64,000 nucleotides of DNA from the NCBI GenBank assembly GCA_006384855.1, contig VCJN01000184.1, forward strand, positions 62,001 to 126,000, in the 5' to 3' direction. Numbering within the stretch: position 1 is the stretch's first letter; each line of letters opens with the position of its first letter. The stretch comes from Tetraselmis striata. Taxonomy: Eukaryota > Chlorophyta > Chlorodendrophyceae > Chlorodendrales > Chlorodendraceae. The notes beneath the pieces were generated by a model. It was not told where the DNA came from and did not search any database. It was given only the letters and a program-made list of their open reading frames with translations. Made by a program: the position numbers and the translations under genes. Of this stretch, positions 9,608-18,215 are shown in pieces.

Positions 9608-10795
9608 TCAGGGCTTCGCTGCGGGCAGCGGCGCATCCGGATCGGCCGTGCCGACGCTTGCGTTCTGCGCGTCATTGCCACTGGAGAAGATCCGGCTGAA
9701 GAAGCCGCCACTGCTCTTGGCCGGGGCCGGCTCGGGCGCGAAGGCGGTCTGGCTTGCGGCCTGATCCGGCTGGGCTGCGGGCGCGCTTGCGGTTGCGACA
9801 CCAGCGCGGGAGGAAACCGGAGCCGTCGGCTGGGCATCGGCTGCCGGATCGACCGGCGCGGTATCGGCGTCGCTTCCGCCGCCGAAGATCGCGGCAAGCT
9901 GCGCCTTGCGCTTCTCGGCGCGGAGTTCCGCTTCCGCGATCTGGCGGACCTTTTCCTCGTCGCGCTGCTGCATCTTGTTGACCGCAACCTCGATACTGTC
10001 GGGAACGTCATAGGCCGGGCATTTCGCCGTCGCGCGGAAGGGGACGCCTTCCACCAGCGGCGTCGCGTCGAAGACATATTGCTTCTCGCAGACCTCGACT
10101 TTCGGCGGGACCTTGGTCACTTCGAAATGGTCATGTCCGCGCTTCAGCATCTGCCAGAAGGCGTAATGCTCGTTGTCCCGGTGCTTGGCCATGTTTTCCG
10201 CCGTCATGCGGAAGGGGAAGGCCTGCACCTGGAAGGACCGCTGCCCGCCGGTAAAACTCTCGCGCGCCAGCGCGTAGATATCCTGCACCTGGGCGTCGGT
10301 CATCGCATAACAGCCGCGCGACGAGCAGGCGCCATGCACCATCAGGTGCGAGCCGGTGCGGTTGTGTGCCCGGTCGTAGCGGTTCGGATAGCCGAGATTG
10401 AATGCCAGATGGTAGCTGGAGTTCGGGTTCATCAGCGCCGGGGTGATCTCGTAAAAACCCTCCGGCGCCTGACGGTCGCCTTCCTTGAACTTCGGCCCGA
10501 GCTCTCCCGACCACTTGCAGATCTCGAAGGTTTCCAGCAGCGCGTAGCGGCCCGTCTTGGTCTGCTTCCAGACCTCCAGCTCGGACTCCTGCTTGAAGAT
10601 CCGCAGCATGATCGGGCTCTTGAGATCCATGCCGAGCCGCGTGATCTCGCGCTTGACCTCGGCACTGACCGGGCGCTTGTGTTTGGGACCGTAGCCAAGC
10701 TCGTCTGCCTGGCAGGCGGCCAGGAACCCGGCAAGAGCCATCACTGCCAGCGTTTTCCACGGTGCGCTGCGAACCCGCGCGATGCCCTGCGCCAT
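9608..10795 (-). CDS. YafK-like L,D-transpeptidase-family lipoprotein
   Basis: The product is 395 residues. A lipobox (LAGFLAAC, Cys about residue 28) follows a short leader, predicting a lipoprotein. The catalytic region (about 60-260) has EGFYEITPALMNPNSSYHLA and VHGACSSRGCYAMT, the His and Cys of the YkuD-like fold in its YafK/DpaA subfamily. Those enzymes remodel peptidoglycan-protein links and can act as hydrolases. The C-terminal ~120 residues are low complexity: a charged helix (EEKVRQIAEAELRAEKRK) and an Ala/Pro-rich tail. It lies on the same strand as accA, 194 bases downstream of it. Confidence 0.85.
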   Translation of the reverse strand: MAQGIARVRSAPWKTLAVMALAGFLAACQADELGYGPKHKRPVSAEVKREITRLGMDLKSPIMLRIFKQESELEVWKQTKTGRYALLETFEICKWSGELGPKFKEGDRQAPEGFYEITPALMNPNSSYHLAFNLGYPNRYDRAHNRTGSHLMVHGACSSRGCYAMTDAQVQDIYALARESFTGGQRSFQVQAFPFRMTAENMAKHRDNEHYAFWQMLKRGHDHFEVTKVPPKVEVCEKQYVFDATPLVEGVPFRATAKCPAYDVPDSIEVAVNKMQQRDEEKVRQIAEAELRAEKRKAQLAAIFGGGSDADTAPVDPAADAQPTAPVSSRAGVATASAPAAQPDQAASQTAFAPEPAPAKSSGGFFSRIFSSGNDAQNASVGTADPDAPLPAAKP

Positions 10796-10989
10796 GCCGA
10801 ATACCTGCCTCAGCTTTCGATGCCCGCAACCTTGCGGTCAATTCAATGAAAAAGGCTAGTCACAGAGCGTTTACCATCGGTTACTCCGCGAAAAGCAGAG
10901 CGGACGGAAGCCCTTGAGCCTTGTGCTGACTCACAATTCTGGCGTTTTGGCGGCAAAGGCGCAGAGTTGCACCCGGCGTGGCGCAGGGG

Positions 10990-11943
10990 CTACAGGCTGC
11001 GGCCGATCGCCAGGAACTTCTTGCGCCGCTGCGCGCGCAATGCCGCGGCGTCCATGCCCTCGAAGCGGGCCAGCGCCGCGTCGATGGCCGTGCCCGCGCG
11101 GTCGACGACGATCTCGCCCGCGCGATGCGCACCGCCGAGCGGCTCCTCAATGATCTCGTCGATCACCTTGAGCTGCATCAGGTCCTGCGCCGTGATCTTC
11201 ATGTTGGTGGCCGCATCCTGCGCCCGGGCGCTGTCGTGCCACAGGATCGACGCACCGGCTTCCGGCGAGATCACGCTGTAGATCGCATGCTCGAGCATCG
11301 CCACGTGATTGGCCGTCGCAATGGCAATGGCGCCGCCGGAGCCGCCCTCGCCGATGACGAGCGCTATGTTGGGAACGCCAAGCGCAAGGCCCGCGTCCGT
11401 CGAGCGGGCGATGGCTTCCGCCTGCCCGCGCTCCTCGGCGCCGATGCCGGGATAGGCGCCGGCGGTGTCGACGAAGGACACCAGCGGCAGGCCGAACCGT
11501 TCGGCCATATCCATGATCCGCACCGCCTTGCGGTAGCCCTCGGGCCGGGCCATGCCGAAATTGTGCTTCAGGCGCGATTGCGTGTCTGCGCCCTTTTCCT
11601 GACCGAGCACGGCGACGGAGCGACCGCGGAAGCGGCCGATGCCGGCGATGATCGCGGCGTCCTCGCCAAAACTTCTGTCGCCGGCCAGCGGCGTGAAGTC
11701 CTCGATCAGTCCGGTGATGTAATCCAGCGCATGCGGACGGTCGGGATGGCGTGCGACCAGCGTCTTTTGCCAGGGCGTCAGCCGCGCATAGAGATCGCGA
11801 AGCGCCTGTTCCGCCTTCTTTTCAAGCCGTTCGATCTCGTCGGACACTTCGACCGTTTCGCCGCTGGCGGCAACGGCCCGCAATTCGTGAACCTTGCCCT
11901 GAAGGTCGGCGACGGGCTTTTCGAACTCAAGAAAACTGTGCAT
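10990..11943 (-). CDS. accA: Acetyl-CoA carboxylase carboxyltransferase subunit alpha
   Basis: The product is 317 residues from the Met at 11943 (MHSFLEFEKPVADLQGK), matching the usual ~319-residue AccA start; the open frame upstream is not conserved-looking. The ClpP/crotonase fold carries LVSFVDTAGAYPGIGAEERG, then GEGGSGGAIAI and MLEHAIYSVISPEA. With AccD it transfers CO2 from carboxybiotin to acetyl-CoA, making malonyl-CoA for fatty-acid synthesis in the cytoplasm. AccD and the biotin subunits are not in the window. Confidence 0.96.
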   Translation of the reverse strand: MHSFLEFEKPVADLQGKVHELRAVAASGETVEVSDEIERLEKKAEQALRDLYARLTPWQKTLVARHPDRPHALDYITGLIEDFTPLAGDRSFGEDAAIIAGIGRFRGRSVAVLGQEKGADTQSRLKHNFGMARPEGYRKAVRIMDMAERFGLPLVSFVDTAGAYPGIGAEERGQAEAIARSTDAGLALGVPNIALVIGEGGSGGAIAIATANHVAMLEHAIYSVISPEAGASILWHDSARAQDAATNMKITAQDLMQLKVIDEIIEEPLGGAHRAGEIVVDRAGTAIDAALARFEGMDAAALRAQRRKKFLAIGRSL

Positions 11944-12102
11944 TGCAAGTGGGTCCAGACGCTGTGCAGGAAGGGCCAGTCCATCCCGCGCGGATTGCGG
12001 CGCGACACTGGCGAGACCGGCCCGCCCTGTCAAGACATGCCGGTTCAAGACATGAAGGCCGCGCTCCGCCGCCGCAGCGACGCACCGCGCATCATACGCG
12101 GG

Positions 12103-12951
12103 TCAGCGAGCTGCCTGGTCGCGACCGCTGGAAATATCCAGCTTGCGCGGCTCGACCACCAGCGTGCCGCGTTTTGTGCCCATGGCGATGCGATAGGGAA
12201 CGAACACCCGGCCGGTTCCGATCGGCGCGAGCCAGGCTTCCATCTTGCGGTTCTCGGCCATGTATTTCACCGAGGCGCGCGAGGGGCGGTGGCCGGCGAC
12301 CGGGATCCAGCGTGCGGAACACACCACGACCTTGCCGTCATAGCCCCGTCCGGACACATCCTTCATGCCCTTGTAGCTCAACTGGATGTCGAAGCGCGTC
12401 CAGCCGTCGAACACCGGGATCCGGCGCTTGCACACGGAGGCGTCCGGCGTGCCGCTGGCGCTCTTGACCGGCATGAGGATCGCGCTCAGCGGATCGACCA
12501 CGTTGCGCTTGTGCTTGGAGCGGACCTTGATGCGCTCGGGGTTTGGCTTGAACTGCGGCGTGACGCGCATGTCGCGCACCCGGCCCGAGCCTTGCGCCAG
12601 ATCGACGAAGAAATCCCGGTCGGCGGCGCGCGACGCCATCTTGTAGCGCGAGGGAACGACGCCGCTGCCGTTGACCCAGCCGGAGGCCTCGGCACCGCCC
12701 TTGCCGGTGGAGAACAGCGTGCCGATGCCGGCCGGCTCCATTCCCACCTTGGCGGAATAGGCGTTTTTCTGCAGCACGAGCGACAGCGAGCCCCGGGCGA
12801 TCTTGAAGCCGGAGACCGAGACGTCATAGACGCCGCCGAGCCGTGTGGTTTCCGCCTGGGCGGCAGACGCCAGCGCGGCGAGTGCGCCGCCGGCGACCAC
12901 GGGGGCGACAAACCGCATGGAGCGGCGGAAGAGGCACATCATCCTGGACAT
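12103..12951 (-). CDS. DUF3108 family exported protein
   Basis: The product is 282 residues. The start at 12951 is chosen because GAGGAT precedes it and the N-terminus (FRRSMRFVAPVVAGGALAAL, ending AAQAE) is a signal peptide. The body has YDVSVSGFKIARGSLSLV, the repeated-strand opening of DUF3108, and VDPLSAILMPV, a conserved central motif. The family is a predicted periplasmic beta-rich protein of unknown function. It lies 159 bases upstream of accA on the same strand. Confidence 0.8.
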   Translation of the reverse strand: MSRMMCLFRRSMRFVAPVVAGGALAALASAAQAETTRLGGVYDVSVSGFKIARGSLSLVLQKNAYSAKVGMEPAGIGTLFSTGKGGAEASGWVNGSGVVPSRYKMASRAADRDFFVDLAQGSGRVRDMRVTPQFKPNPERIKVRSKHKRNVVDPLSAILMPVKSASGTPDASVCKRRIPVFDGWTRFDIQLSYKGMKDVSGRGYDGKVVVCSARWIPVAGHRPSRASVKYMAENRKMEAWLAPIGTGRVFVPYRIAMGTKRGTLVVEPRKLDISSGRDQAAR

Positions 12952-13433
12952 CGGATCCTCACACGGCGCGCGGCCACATCGGCCGGAATTCGAAACGCTG
13001 CTGTTGCCATAGCCGCGACCCGTTTCTCCAGCCATCGCACTATGCCATGACAGGACGACGGACCCGGGCTGCCGGCTCCGGGCCGGAACGACTCCGGACC
13101 CTCAATTCTCTGTGGACCGGCGCATTGTGCAAATCGCACCGGGCTCTTTCGACCGATTGTGTGCCTCCACGGTAACCGCATGGTTAATGGACCGCAAATG
13201 TTTGCTGCAATCCGCCGGCGATCTTTCGCGCAGGCGTCGCACGCCCGCCGGCACGGATGATGCCTTGACGGCGGCGCCGTTGCCCCTTATAGCAAGCCAA
13301 CTTTTCATCCAATGCCGGCCGCTTGCGCCGGACCACAGGGGTCCGCGTACGCTTGGCATTCTCTCAGCCGGGGCCACAACCCCGTGAACGTAACCGCCCG
13401 CTCATGACGCGGGCAAGAAACAAAAGGTGTCCC
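12952..13433. other. Intergenic region between divergent DUF3108 gene and rpmB
   Basis: About 480 bases. Apart from the candidate rpmB promoter at 13265-13292 I see no gene, repeat or RNA with supporting signals. Confidence 0.45.
13265..13292 (+). promoter_or_regulatory. Candidate sigma-70 promoter of rpmB
   Basis: TTGACG (13265-13270) and TTATAG (13287-13292) are separated by 16 bases and lie about 140 bases before the rpmB start. Inferred by eye only. Confidence 0.45.
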
Positions 13434-13736
13434 ATGGCCCGCCGTTGCGAATTGACCGGCAAGGACGTGATGACCGGCAACAACGTCAGCCACGCCAACA
13501 ACAAGTCGCGCCGCCGGTTCCTCCCGAACCTGTGCAACGTGTCGCTCCTGTCGGATGCGCTTGGCGCAACCTACAAGCTGCGCGTCAGCGCCCATGCGCT
13601 GCGTTCGGTCGAGCACCGTGGCGGTCTCGATGCCTTCCTGCTGAAGGCAGCCGAAAGCGAGCTGTCGCCGAAGGCACGCATCCTGCGCACCGAGATCAAG
13701 CGCCGCCTGGCGGAAGCTGCCGCAGCCGCGGCCTGA
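13434..13736 (+). CDS. rpmB: 50S ribosomal protein L28
   Basis: The product is 100 residues starting [20 protein letters not shown], typical of alphaproteobacterial L28 (97-100 residues). The ATG at 13434 follows [25 protein letters not shown] and the C-terminal AKARIL-like region with basic residues match the family. It binds 23S rRNA near the L1 stalk. A strong hairpin terminator follows at 13877. Confidence 0.97.
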   Translation: MARRCELTGKDVMTGNNVSHANNKSRRRFLPNLCNVSLLSDALGATYKLRVSAHALRSVEHRGGLDAFLLKAAESELSPKARILRTEIKRRLAEAAAAAA

Positions 13737-13876
13737 TCGATCGGGCACCGGCCGCACCGCTGTCGCCACCGGCGCAACAATGCGGCTTTCCGATCCAGGC
13801 GACCCGGCACCGCCGCCTCGTGCACTGCGCACAGGTGGCGAGACCCGGCCACGCTGAGCGAACATGATCTGAGCGA

Positions 13877-13899
13877 AGAGGCGCCCTGCGCCTCTTTTT
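13877..13899 (+). terminator. Rho-independent terminator of rpmB
   Basis: AGAGGCGC (13877-13884) pairs perfectly with GCGCCTCT (13888-13895) around a 3-base loop, followed directly by further Ts. Confidence 0.85.
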
Positions 13900-14003
13900 G
13901 CCGTTGTGGCGGGCGGCAGCACGACCTCGATGCACTGCCCGGTTTCCCGAAGCCGCCGGATCCGCCAAGCGCGGCGAGCGTGGCGACCCTTGGAGTGTCG
14001 AAC

Positions 14004-14657
14004 ATGATGGATTTTCGCACTTTCACCGCGGCACGCGCCCTTCAGGCGATCCTGGCGATGGCGCTGGTTGTCGTCGCCTCGAATATCCTCGTCCAGTATC
14101 CGGTCTCCGGCACCCTCGGCAGGATCAACCTAGCCGACCTGCTGACCTGGGGCGCCTTCACCTATCCGGCGGCCTTTCTCGTCACCGATCTGACCAACCG
14201 CCGCTTCGGCCCCGCCGCCGCCCGCAAGGTTGTCTTCGTCGGCTTCGCGCTCGCCGTGGCGCTCTCCATCTTCCTGGCGACGCCGCGCATCGCCATCGCG
14301 TCGGGCTCCGCCTTCCTCTTCGCGCATCTGCTCGACATCATGCTGTTCGACCGCATGCGCCGCATGGCCTGGTGGAAGGCGCCGATCCTGTCTTCGGCAA
14401 CCGCCTCGGTCCTCGACACGGCGCTGTTCTTCGGCATCGCCTTTTCCGCTGCGGCCACGCCGCTGCTCGGCTATGGCGACGACTTCGCCACCGGCACCGC
14501 CCCGTTCCTCGGCGTCTTCGGCCTCGAAGTCCCGCGCTGGCTGTCCTGGGCCGCGGGCGATCTGGCGGTCAAGCTCCTTGTCGCTGCCGCCCTGCTGCTG
14601 CCCTACCGGCTGCTGCTTTCCTATTTCGGCGCCTCGCCCCGGGTCGGCCGCGCCTGA
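14004..14657 (+). CDS. VUT/YhhQ family transporter (queuosine precursor transporter-like)
   Basis: The product is 217 residues with about six membrane segments. The ATG at 14004 is preferred over the GTG at 13980 because GGAG lies 9 bases upstream. Family features are the N-terminal ASNILVQYPV, INLADLLTWGAFTYPAAFLVTD, and the C-terminal KLLVAAALLLPYRLLLS. E. coli YhhQ imports the queuosine precursors preQ0/preQ1; the same substrate is inferred here from family only. It stands between rpmB and the convergent folD, ending at a bidirectional terminator. Confidence 0.88.
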   Translation: MMDFRTFTAARALQAILAMALVVVASNILVQYPVSGTLGRINLADLLTWGAFTYPAAFLVTDLTNRRFGPAAARKVVFVGFALAVALSIFLATPRIAIASGSAFLFAHLLDIMLFDRMRRMAWWKAPILSSATASVLDTALFFGIAFSAAATPLLGYGDDFATGTAPFLGVFGLEVPRWLSWAAGDLAVKLLVAAALLLPYRLLLSYFGASPRVGRA

Positions 14658-14690
14658 GACACGACGCCTGCCGCATCTCTTCAAGAAAAA

Positions 14691-14721
14691 GCCCCGCGCG
14701 ATCACCTCGCGCGGGGCGTTT
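14691..14721. terminator. Bidirectional terminator between the transporter gene and folD
   Basis: GCCCCGCGCG (14691-14700) pairs with CGCGCGGGGC (14708-14717). An A-run lies before it and GTTTTC after it, so it can stop both converging genes. Confidence 0.85.
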
Positions 14722-14753
14722 TCGTTCTGAACCGGCCTGCGAACTGGCAGCGC

Positions 14754-15650
14754 CTACATCTCGGGAACTGTCAGTCCGCGTCGGCGGCACGCCGCGACCA
14801 CCGTGTTGGCGAGCAGGCAGGCAATCGTCATCGGCCCGACACCGCCCGGCACCGGCGTGATCGCGCTCGCAACCTCCGCGGCCTCGGCAAAGGCAACATC
14901 GCCGACAAGCCGCGTCTTGTCCGGCCCCTTGTCGGGCGCGGGCACCCGGTTGATGCCGACATCGATCACGGTCGCGCCCGGCTTGATCCAGCTACCGCGC
15001 ACCATTTCCGGACGGCCGACGGCGGCCACCAGAATGTCCGCGCGCCGGCACACCGCCTCGATGTCGCGCGTGCGCGAATGAGCCATCGTCACGGTGCAAT
15101 TTTCATTCTGCAGCAGCAGCGAGACCGGCTTGCCGACAAGGATCGAACGGCCGAGCACCACCGCATCGAGACCGCTCAGATCGCCGGCGCGGGCCTCGCG
15201 CGCCAAGAGCACGCAGCCCTGCGGCGTGCAGGGCACCAGCCCCTCGGCGCCCAGAACGATCCGCCCCGCGTTTTGCGGATGCAGGCCGTCGACGTCCTTT
15301 TCCGGGTCGATCGCCAGCACCACCTGATCCGTGTCGAGATGGGCGGGCAGCGGCATCTGCACGAGAATCCCGTCGACTTGCGGATCGGCGTTGAGGCTTG
15401 CCACCAGCGCCATCAGCTCGTCCTGCGAGGTATCCGCCGGCAGCCGGTGCTCGATGGAGCGCATGCCGCATTCCTCGGTCTGGCGCACCTTGTTGGCGAC
15501 ATAGACCCGGCTTGCCGGATCGTCGCCGACGAGCACGACCGCAAGGCCCGGCACGATCCCGGGCGCTGCCTTAAGCCCGGTCACCGCCTGGGCGACGGAT
15601 GCGCGCAAACGCGCGGCGCGTGCCTTGCCATCGATAAGCGTAGCGGACAT
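14754..15650 (-). CDS. folD: Methylenetetrahydrofolate dehydrogenase / methenyltetrahydrofolate cyclohydrolase
   Basis: The product is 298 residues, the standard FolD length. Motifs: [19 protein letters not shown] with the catalytic Lys, [20 protein letters not shown], and [14 protein letters not shown] for NADP binding. It interconverts 5,10-methylene- and 10-formyl-THF through methenyl-THF in the cytoplasm, supplying one-carbon units for purines and fMet. The yggT gene lies upstream on the same strand. Confidence 0.96.
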   Translation of the reverse strand: MSATLIDGKARAARLRASVAQAVTGLKAAPGIVPGLAVVLVGDDPASRVYVANKVRQTEECGMRSIEHRLPADTSQDELMALVASLNADPQVDGILVQMPLPAHLDTDQVVLAIDPEKDVDGLHPQNAGRIVLGAEGLVPCTPQGCVLLAREARAGDLSGLDAVVLGRSILVGKPVSLLLQNENCTVTMAHSRTRDIEAVCRRADILVAAVGRPEMVRGSWIKPGATVIDVGINRVPAPDKGPDKTRLVGDVAFAEAAEVASAITPVPGGVGPMTIACLLANTVVAACRRRGLTVPEM

Positions 15651-15779
15651 GAAACCTCCGAGGAACTGAAACGCGATGCCGGTCCCGGTCTGGGCCCGAC
15701 GGCCCGCGCCCGAAGCGCAGGCAAGCGGCAGGAAATGGCGTATCTGCGTCAGGAGCGGCCGGAAAGGCGTGCGCCCGGA

Positions 15780-16070
15780 TCAGAAAACGTTGGGATAGAG
15801 GTAATAGACGATGATGCGCTGGAGCAGGAAGATACCGAGCAGAAGCACGATCGGCGAAATGTCGAGGCCGCCCATGCTGGGCAGGCGTTGACGGATCGGG
15901 CGCAGCAGCGGCTCGGTCAGATTGTAGAGCAGCTGGGCGATCGTCGCGACGAACTGGTTGCTGGAATTGATCACGTTGAAGGCAAACAGCCAGGAGAAAA
16001 TCGCGCTGGCGATGATCACCCATGTGTACATGTTGAGGATGATGAGAACGACGTCGAGAATGGCGCGCAT
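15780..16070 (-). CDS. YggT family membrane protein
   Basis: The product is 96 residues from the Met at 16070 ([20 protein letters not shown]). Two hydrophobic blocks flank [20 protein letters not shown] and [20 protein letters not shown], the YggT signature. The family is linked to osmotic or envelope tolerance and cell-division functions, without a fixed mechanism. It lies upstream of folD, a common alphaproteobacterial arrangement, but the small DUF167 gene often found between them is absent here. Confidence 0.88.
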   Translation of the reverse strand: MRAILDVVLIILNMYTWVIIASAIFSWLFAFNVINSSNQFVATIAQLLYNLTEPLLRPIRQRLPSMGGLDISPIVLLLGIFLLQRIIVYYLYPNVF

Positions 16071-16492
16071 GGGCGGGGAGGCTCCGGCTCGGTCCAAGGA
16101 TCGTTTGACTGATCATGATGTAGCCGGCGCGCCGCTCCGCCGCAAGGTCGGGAACAGCCCCGCAGACACGCATGGTTACGCCGCCCCCGGGGATCGCCTG
16201 CCGCAGACCGGCGACAGGGGCCCCGCTCCCCCGGCTGCCACATCTACTGCGCGCCGCCAGCCGGGTCCGACACGGCCTTCCTCCCCCTTCCGGTCCCCGC
16301 CCCGGCGAGCGCAGCCCCGCGCCCTTGCGCTTCATCACCCTTCCGCCTGGCGCAAGGCGCTTCGCGGCCTTGCGCCGAGAGACAAATCGCCGTTCCCGGG
16401 CCGACGCGCGCGGCAAACGCGCCCCGCCGGGCAGGCCCTTGACAGGACACCCGCCCCTCCCCTAAATGCCGCTCACGCGCAAGACGCGCGAC
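16071..16492. other. GC-rich intergenic region upstream of yggT and tRNA-Ala
   Basis: About 420 bases between the divergent yggT and tRNA genes. Apart from the tRNA promoter at its right end I see no supportable gene; overlapping open frames reflect GC-rich sequence. Confidence 0.45.
16439..16467 (+). promoter_or_regulatory. Sigma-70-type promoter of tRNA-Ala
   Basis: TTGACA (16439-16444), a 17-base spacer, then CTAAAT (16462-16467), about 26 bases before the mature tRNA 5' end. Confidence 0.7.
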
Positions 16493-16568
16493 GGGGCCGT
16501 AGCTCAGATGGGAGAGCGCTGCAATCGCACTGCAGAGGTCAGGGGTTCGATTCCCCTCGGCTCCACCA
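16493..16568 (+). tRNA. tRNA-Ala (anticodon CGC)
   Basis: A full cloverleaf of 76 bases with encoded CCA. The acceptor GGGGCCG pairs with CGGCTCC and contains the G3-U70 wobble pair that identifies alanine tRNA. The D arm is GCTC/GAGC, the anticodon stem CTGCA/TGCAG with loop ATCGCAC (anticodon CGC, reading GCG), and the T arm AGGGG TTCGATT CCCCT. The sequence turns AT-rich immediately after the CCA, as at tRNA-linked island junctions. Confidence 0.97.
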
Positions 16569-16633
16569 AATTTTTCATAGATAAAAAAAGATTATAAATT
16601 TCAAAGTCTTAATGAGATTAGCAGATCTACTGC

Positions 16634-16664
16634 GTACCCACGACAGTACCCAGCTTGCGTACCC
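16634..16664. repeat. Three direct copies of GTACCC downstream of tRNA-Ala
   Basis: GTACCC occurs at 16634-16639, 16646-16651 and 16659-16664, the outer two as GCGTACCCA. They lie 66-96 bases past the tRNA 3' end. Short direct repeats there could be integrase arm sites of a lost element, but no integrase gene is present. Confidence 0.3.
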
Positions 16665-16817
16665 ATACACCCTATTTTACACAGCATTGCACGACGGTAT
16701 CTCCGTAGAGAATGCTGAGCGCTCGAACCGATTCTAGTCTTAAGCCGTTTCTTGATGCTGACCTGAGACCCGATCCTCTTCCGGCTTAGCGCGGAGTCTG
16801 CTGGTTGATTTTTGGCC

Positions 16818-17162
16818 TCATGCGGCCTGTGTTTGCAATGTCATTTTCAATGCGAATTCGTAGGGCGTGAGATTGCCCAAGGATGAATGAGGTCTGTTTC
16901 GGTTGTAGTCGTCCTTCCATGCTGTGATTTGGGATCGGGCTTCCTTCACCTCGCTGAGAACAGTTGAGCGAGGCTCCTTCGGTCCCGCATTCCTATCCTC
17001 GACCGTTTCCCGGTTCCGCCACTTTGCAACGGTCTTGGGATTGATCCCCAGTTCTCGGCTCAACTCCGCGATCGAAGCTTGCAATCGCTGTAGTGCTGCT
17101 CTGACAGCGTGGGTGGTCGTGGCGCTTCCGTGACGGACCTGGCCCATAGTGCTTCCTTCCAT
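16818..17162 (-). mobile_element. Chimeric transposase relic (IS481-like N-terminus, IS3-like C-terminus)
   Basis: An open frame of 114 residues joins two transposase fragments. Residues ~1-70 (GQVRHGSATTTHAVRAALQR, then SIAELSRELGINPKTVAKWR) are the helix-turn-helix region of an IS481-type transposase. Residues ~80-108 (WKDDYNRNRPHSSLGNLTPY) are the last piece of an IS3-type DDE integrase core, around the final Glu region. The catalytic core between them is missing, so it cannot be an active transposase. No clear terminal inverted repeats or target duplication were found. It lies between tRNA-Ala and the HupE gene. Confidence 0.8.
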
Positions 17163-17204
17163 TCCATAGAACGGGTCGCACCATCAAACCCTGGGATCAA
17201 ACAC

Positions 17205-18215
17205 CTAAACGAACGGCAGCGGCCAGATCGCGACCATCCGCTCAAGCGTCCAGAACGCCGCCACAATGCCAATGCTCCAGGCTGCGACGAAGCGCGCATG
17301 AGAGGTCTGCGGCCGGTAGATTCGCAAGAAGGCGTTTATCGCAATGATGATGAAGCCGATGAAGAGCAGCTGCCCCAACTCGACGCCGACATTGAAGAAC
17401 AGGAGCGCGGACGGAACGGCATTTTCAGGGATCCCGATCTCGCGCAACGCCCCGGCGAAACCGAACCCGTGAAGAAGGCCGAACAGAAAGGCGATCAGCC
17501 AGGGTTTTCGGACCGTCAATGTGTTCTGGCCACGCAGGCGATGTATGACCTCGCCCGCGACAAACACGATCGACAGCGCAATCAACACCTCGACCAGGCG
17601 CGGCGGCGCCGAAATGAGCCCGAGAGTTGCCCCCGTCAACGTGATCGAATGAGCAAGAGTGAAGGCCGTTACGGTCTCGACAAGCCGTCGCCGGCCGTCA
17701 ACCAGCAGCAGAAGCGCCAGGACGAACAGCAGATGATCTATCCCCAGAAGAATATGCTCGACGCCGAGCACCAGATATGTGCCGGCAACGTCAAGAAATC
17801 CCTGAGGCCCACGCAATGTGACCGCCGGATTGTCAGGCGTGGCCCGCAGCGTTTCGCTCCCGGCATCTCTGTAATCCACCCTCAGGAGGACGTCGGTCCT
17901 CAGGGTTTCAAGCCCAATGATGCGAACAAGAGCATTCTTGAGCCCATCTGAACATCTCAGACGACCGCTTTGCTCAGCATAAAGCCCGGACACGGAGAGC
18001 GGCATCAAATGCGAAACGGTACACCTGCGGGGGAAGACCGGCTCGATGGCAAGAGGCGCCCCGGATCGCACCGGAACACGCCAAAGAAACTCAAAAGAAC
18101 CGTCAGAACTTTCCGCCAACGTCAAAAGACCTGGACGAATTTCATGAGCGTCCAAGGGGCGCACAAAAAACAGCGATAAAAATAGCGCCGCCATCGAAAT
18201 GATCCTAAAAGTCAT
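17205..18215 (-). CDS. HupE/UreJ family membrane protein
   Basis: The product is 336 residues. A signal peptide (about 1-23, ending DAHE) leads into an N-terminal extracytoplasmic domain (~25-150), followed by about six membrane segments. The membrane part has the family motifs VEHILLGIDHLLFVLALLLL, LAHSITLTGA and FGLLHGFGFAGAL, whose His residues suggest metal coordination. HupE/UreJ proteins are Ni or related metal permeases; this longer two-domain branch has no proven substrate. Its ATG overlaps the stop of the upstream PPIase gene (ATGA), so the two are translationally coupled. Confidence 0.88.
   Translation of the reverse strand: MTFRIISMAALFLSLFFVRPLDAHEIRPGLLTLAESSDGSFEFLWRVPVRSGAPLAIEPVFPRRCTVSHLMPLSVSGLYAEQSGRLRCSDGLKNALVRIIGLETLRTDVLLRVDYRDAGSETLRATPDNPAVTLRGPQGFLDVAGTYLVLGVEHILLGIDHLLFVLALLLLVDGRRRLVETVTAFTLAHSITLTGATLGLISAPPRLVEVLIALSIVFVAGEVIHRLRGQNTLTVRKPWLIAFLFGLLHGFGFAGALREIGIPENAVPSALLFFNVGVELGQLLFIGFIIIAINAFLRIYRPQTSHARFVAAWSIGIVAAFWTLERMVAIWPLPFV

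Noticed and set aside
9223-10077. Minus-strand 284-codon Arg/Ser/Pro-rich frame
   Set aside because: It overlaps the DUF429 and lipoprotein genes in another frame; its composition is that of a frame-shifted GC-rich gene.
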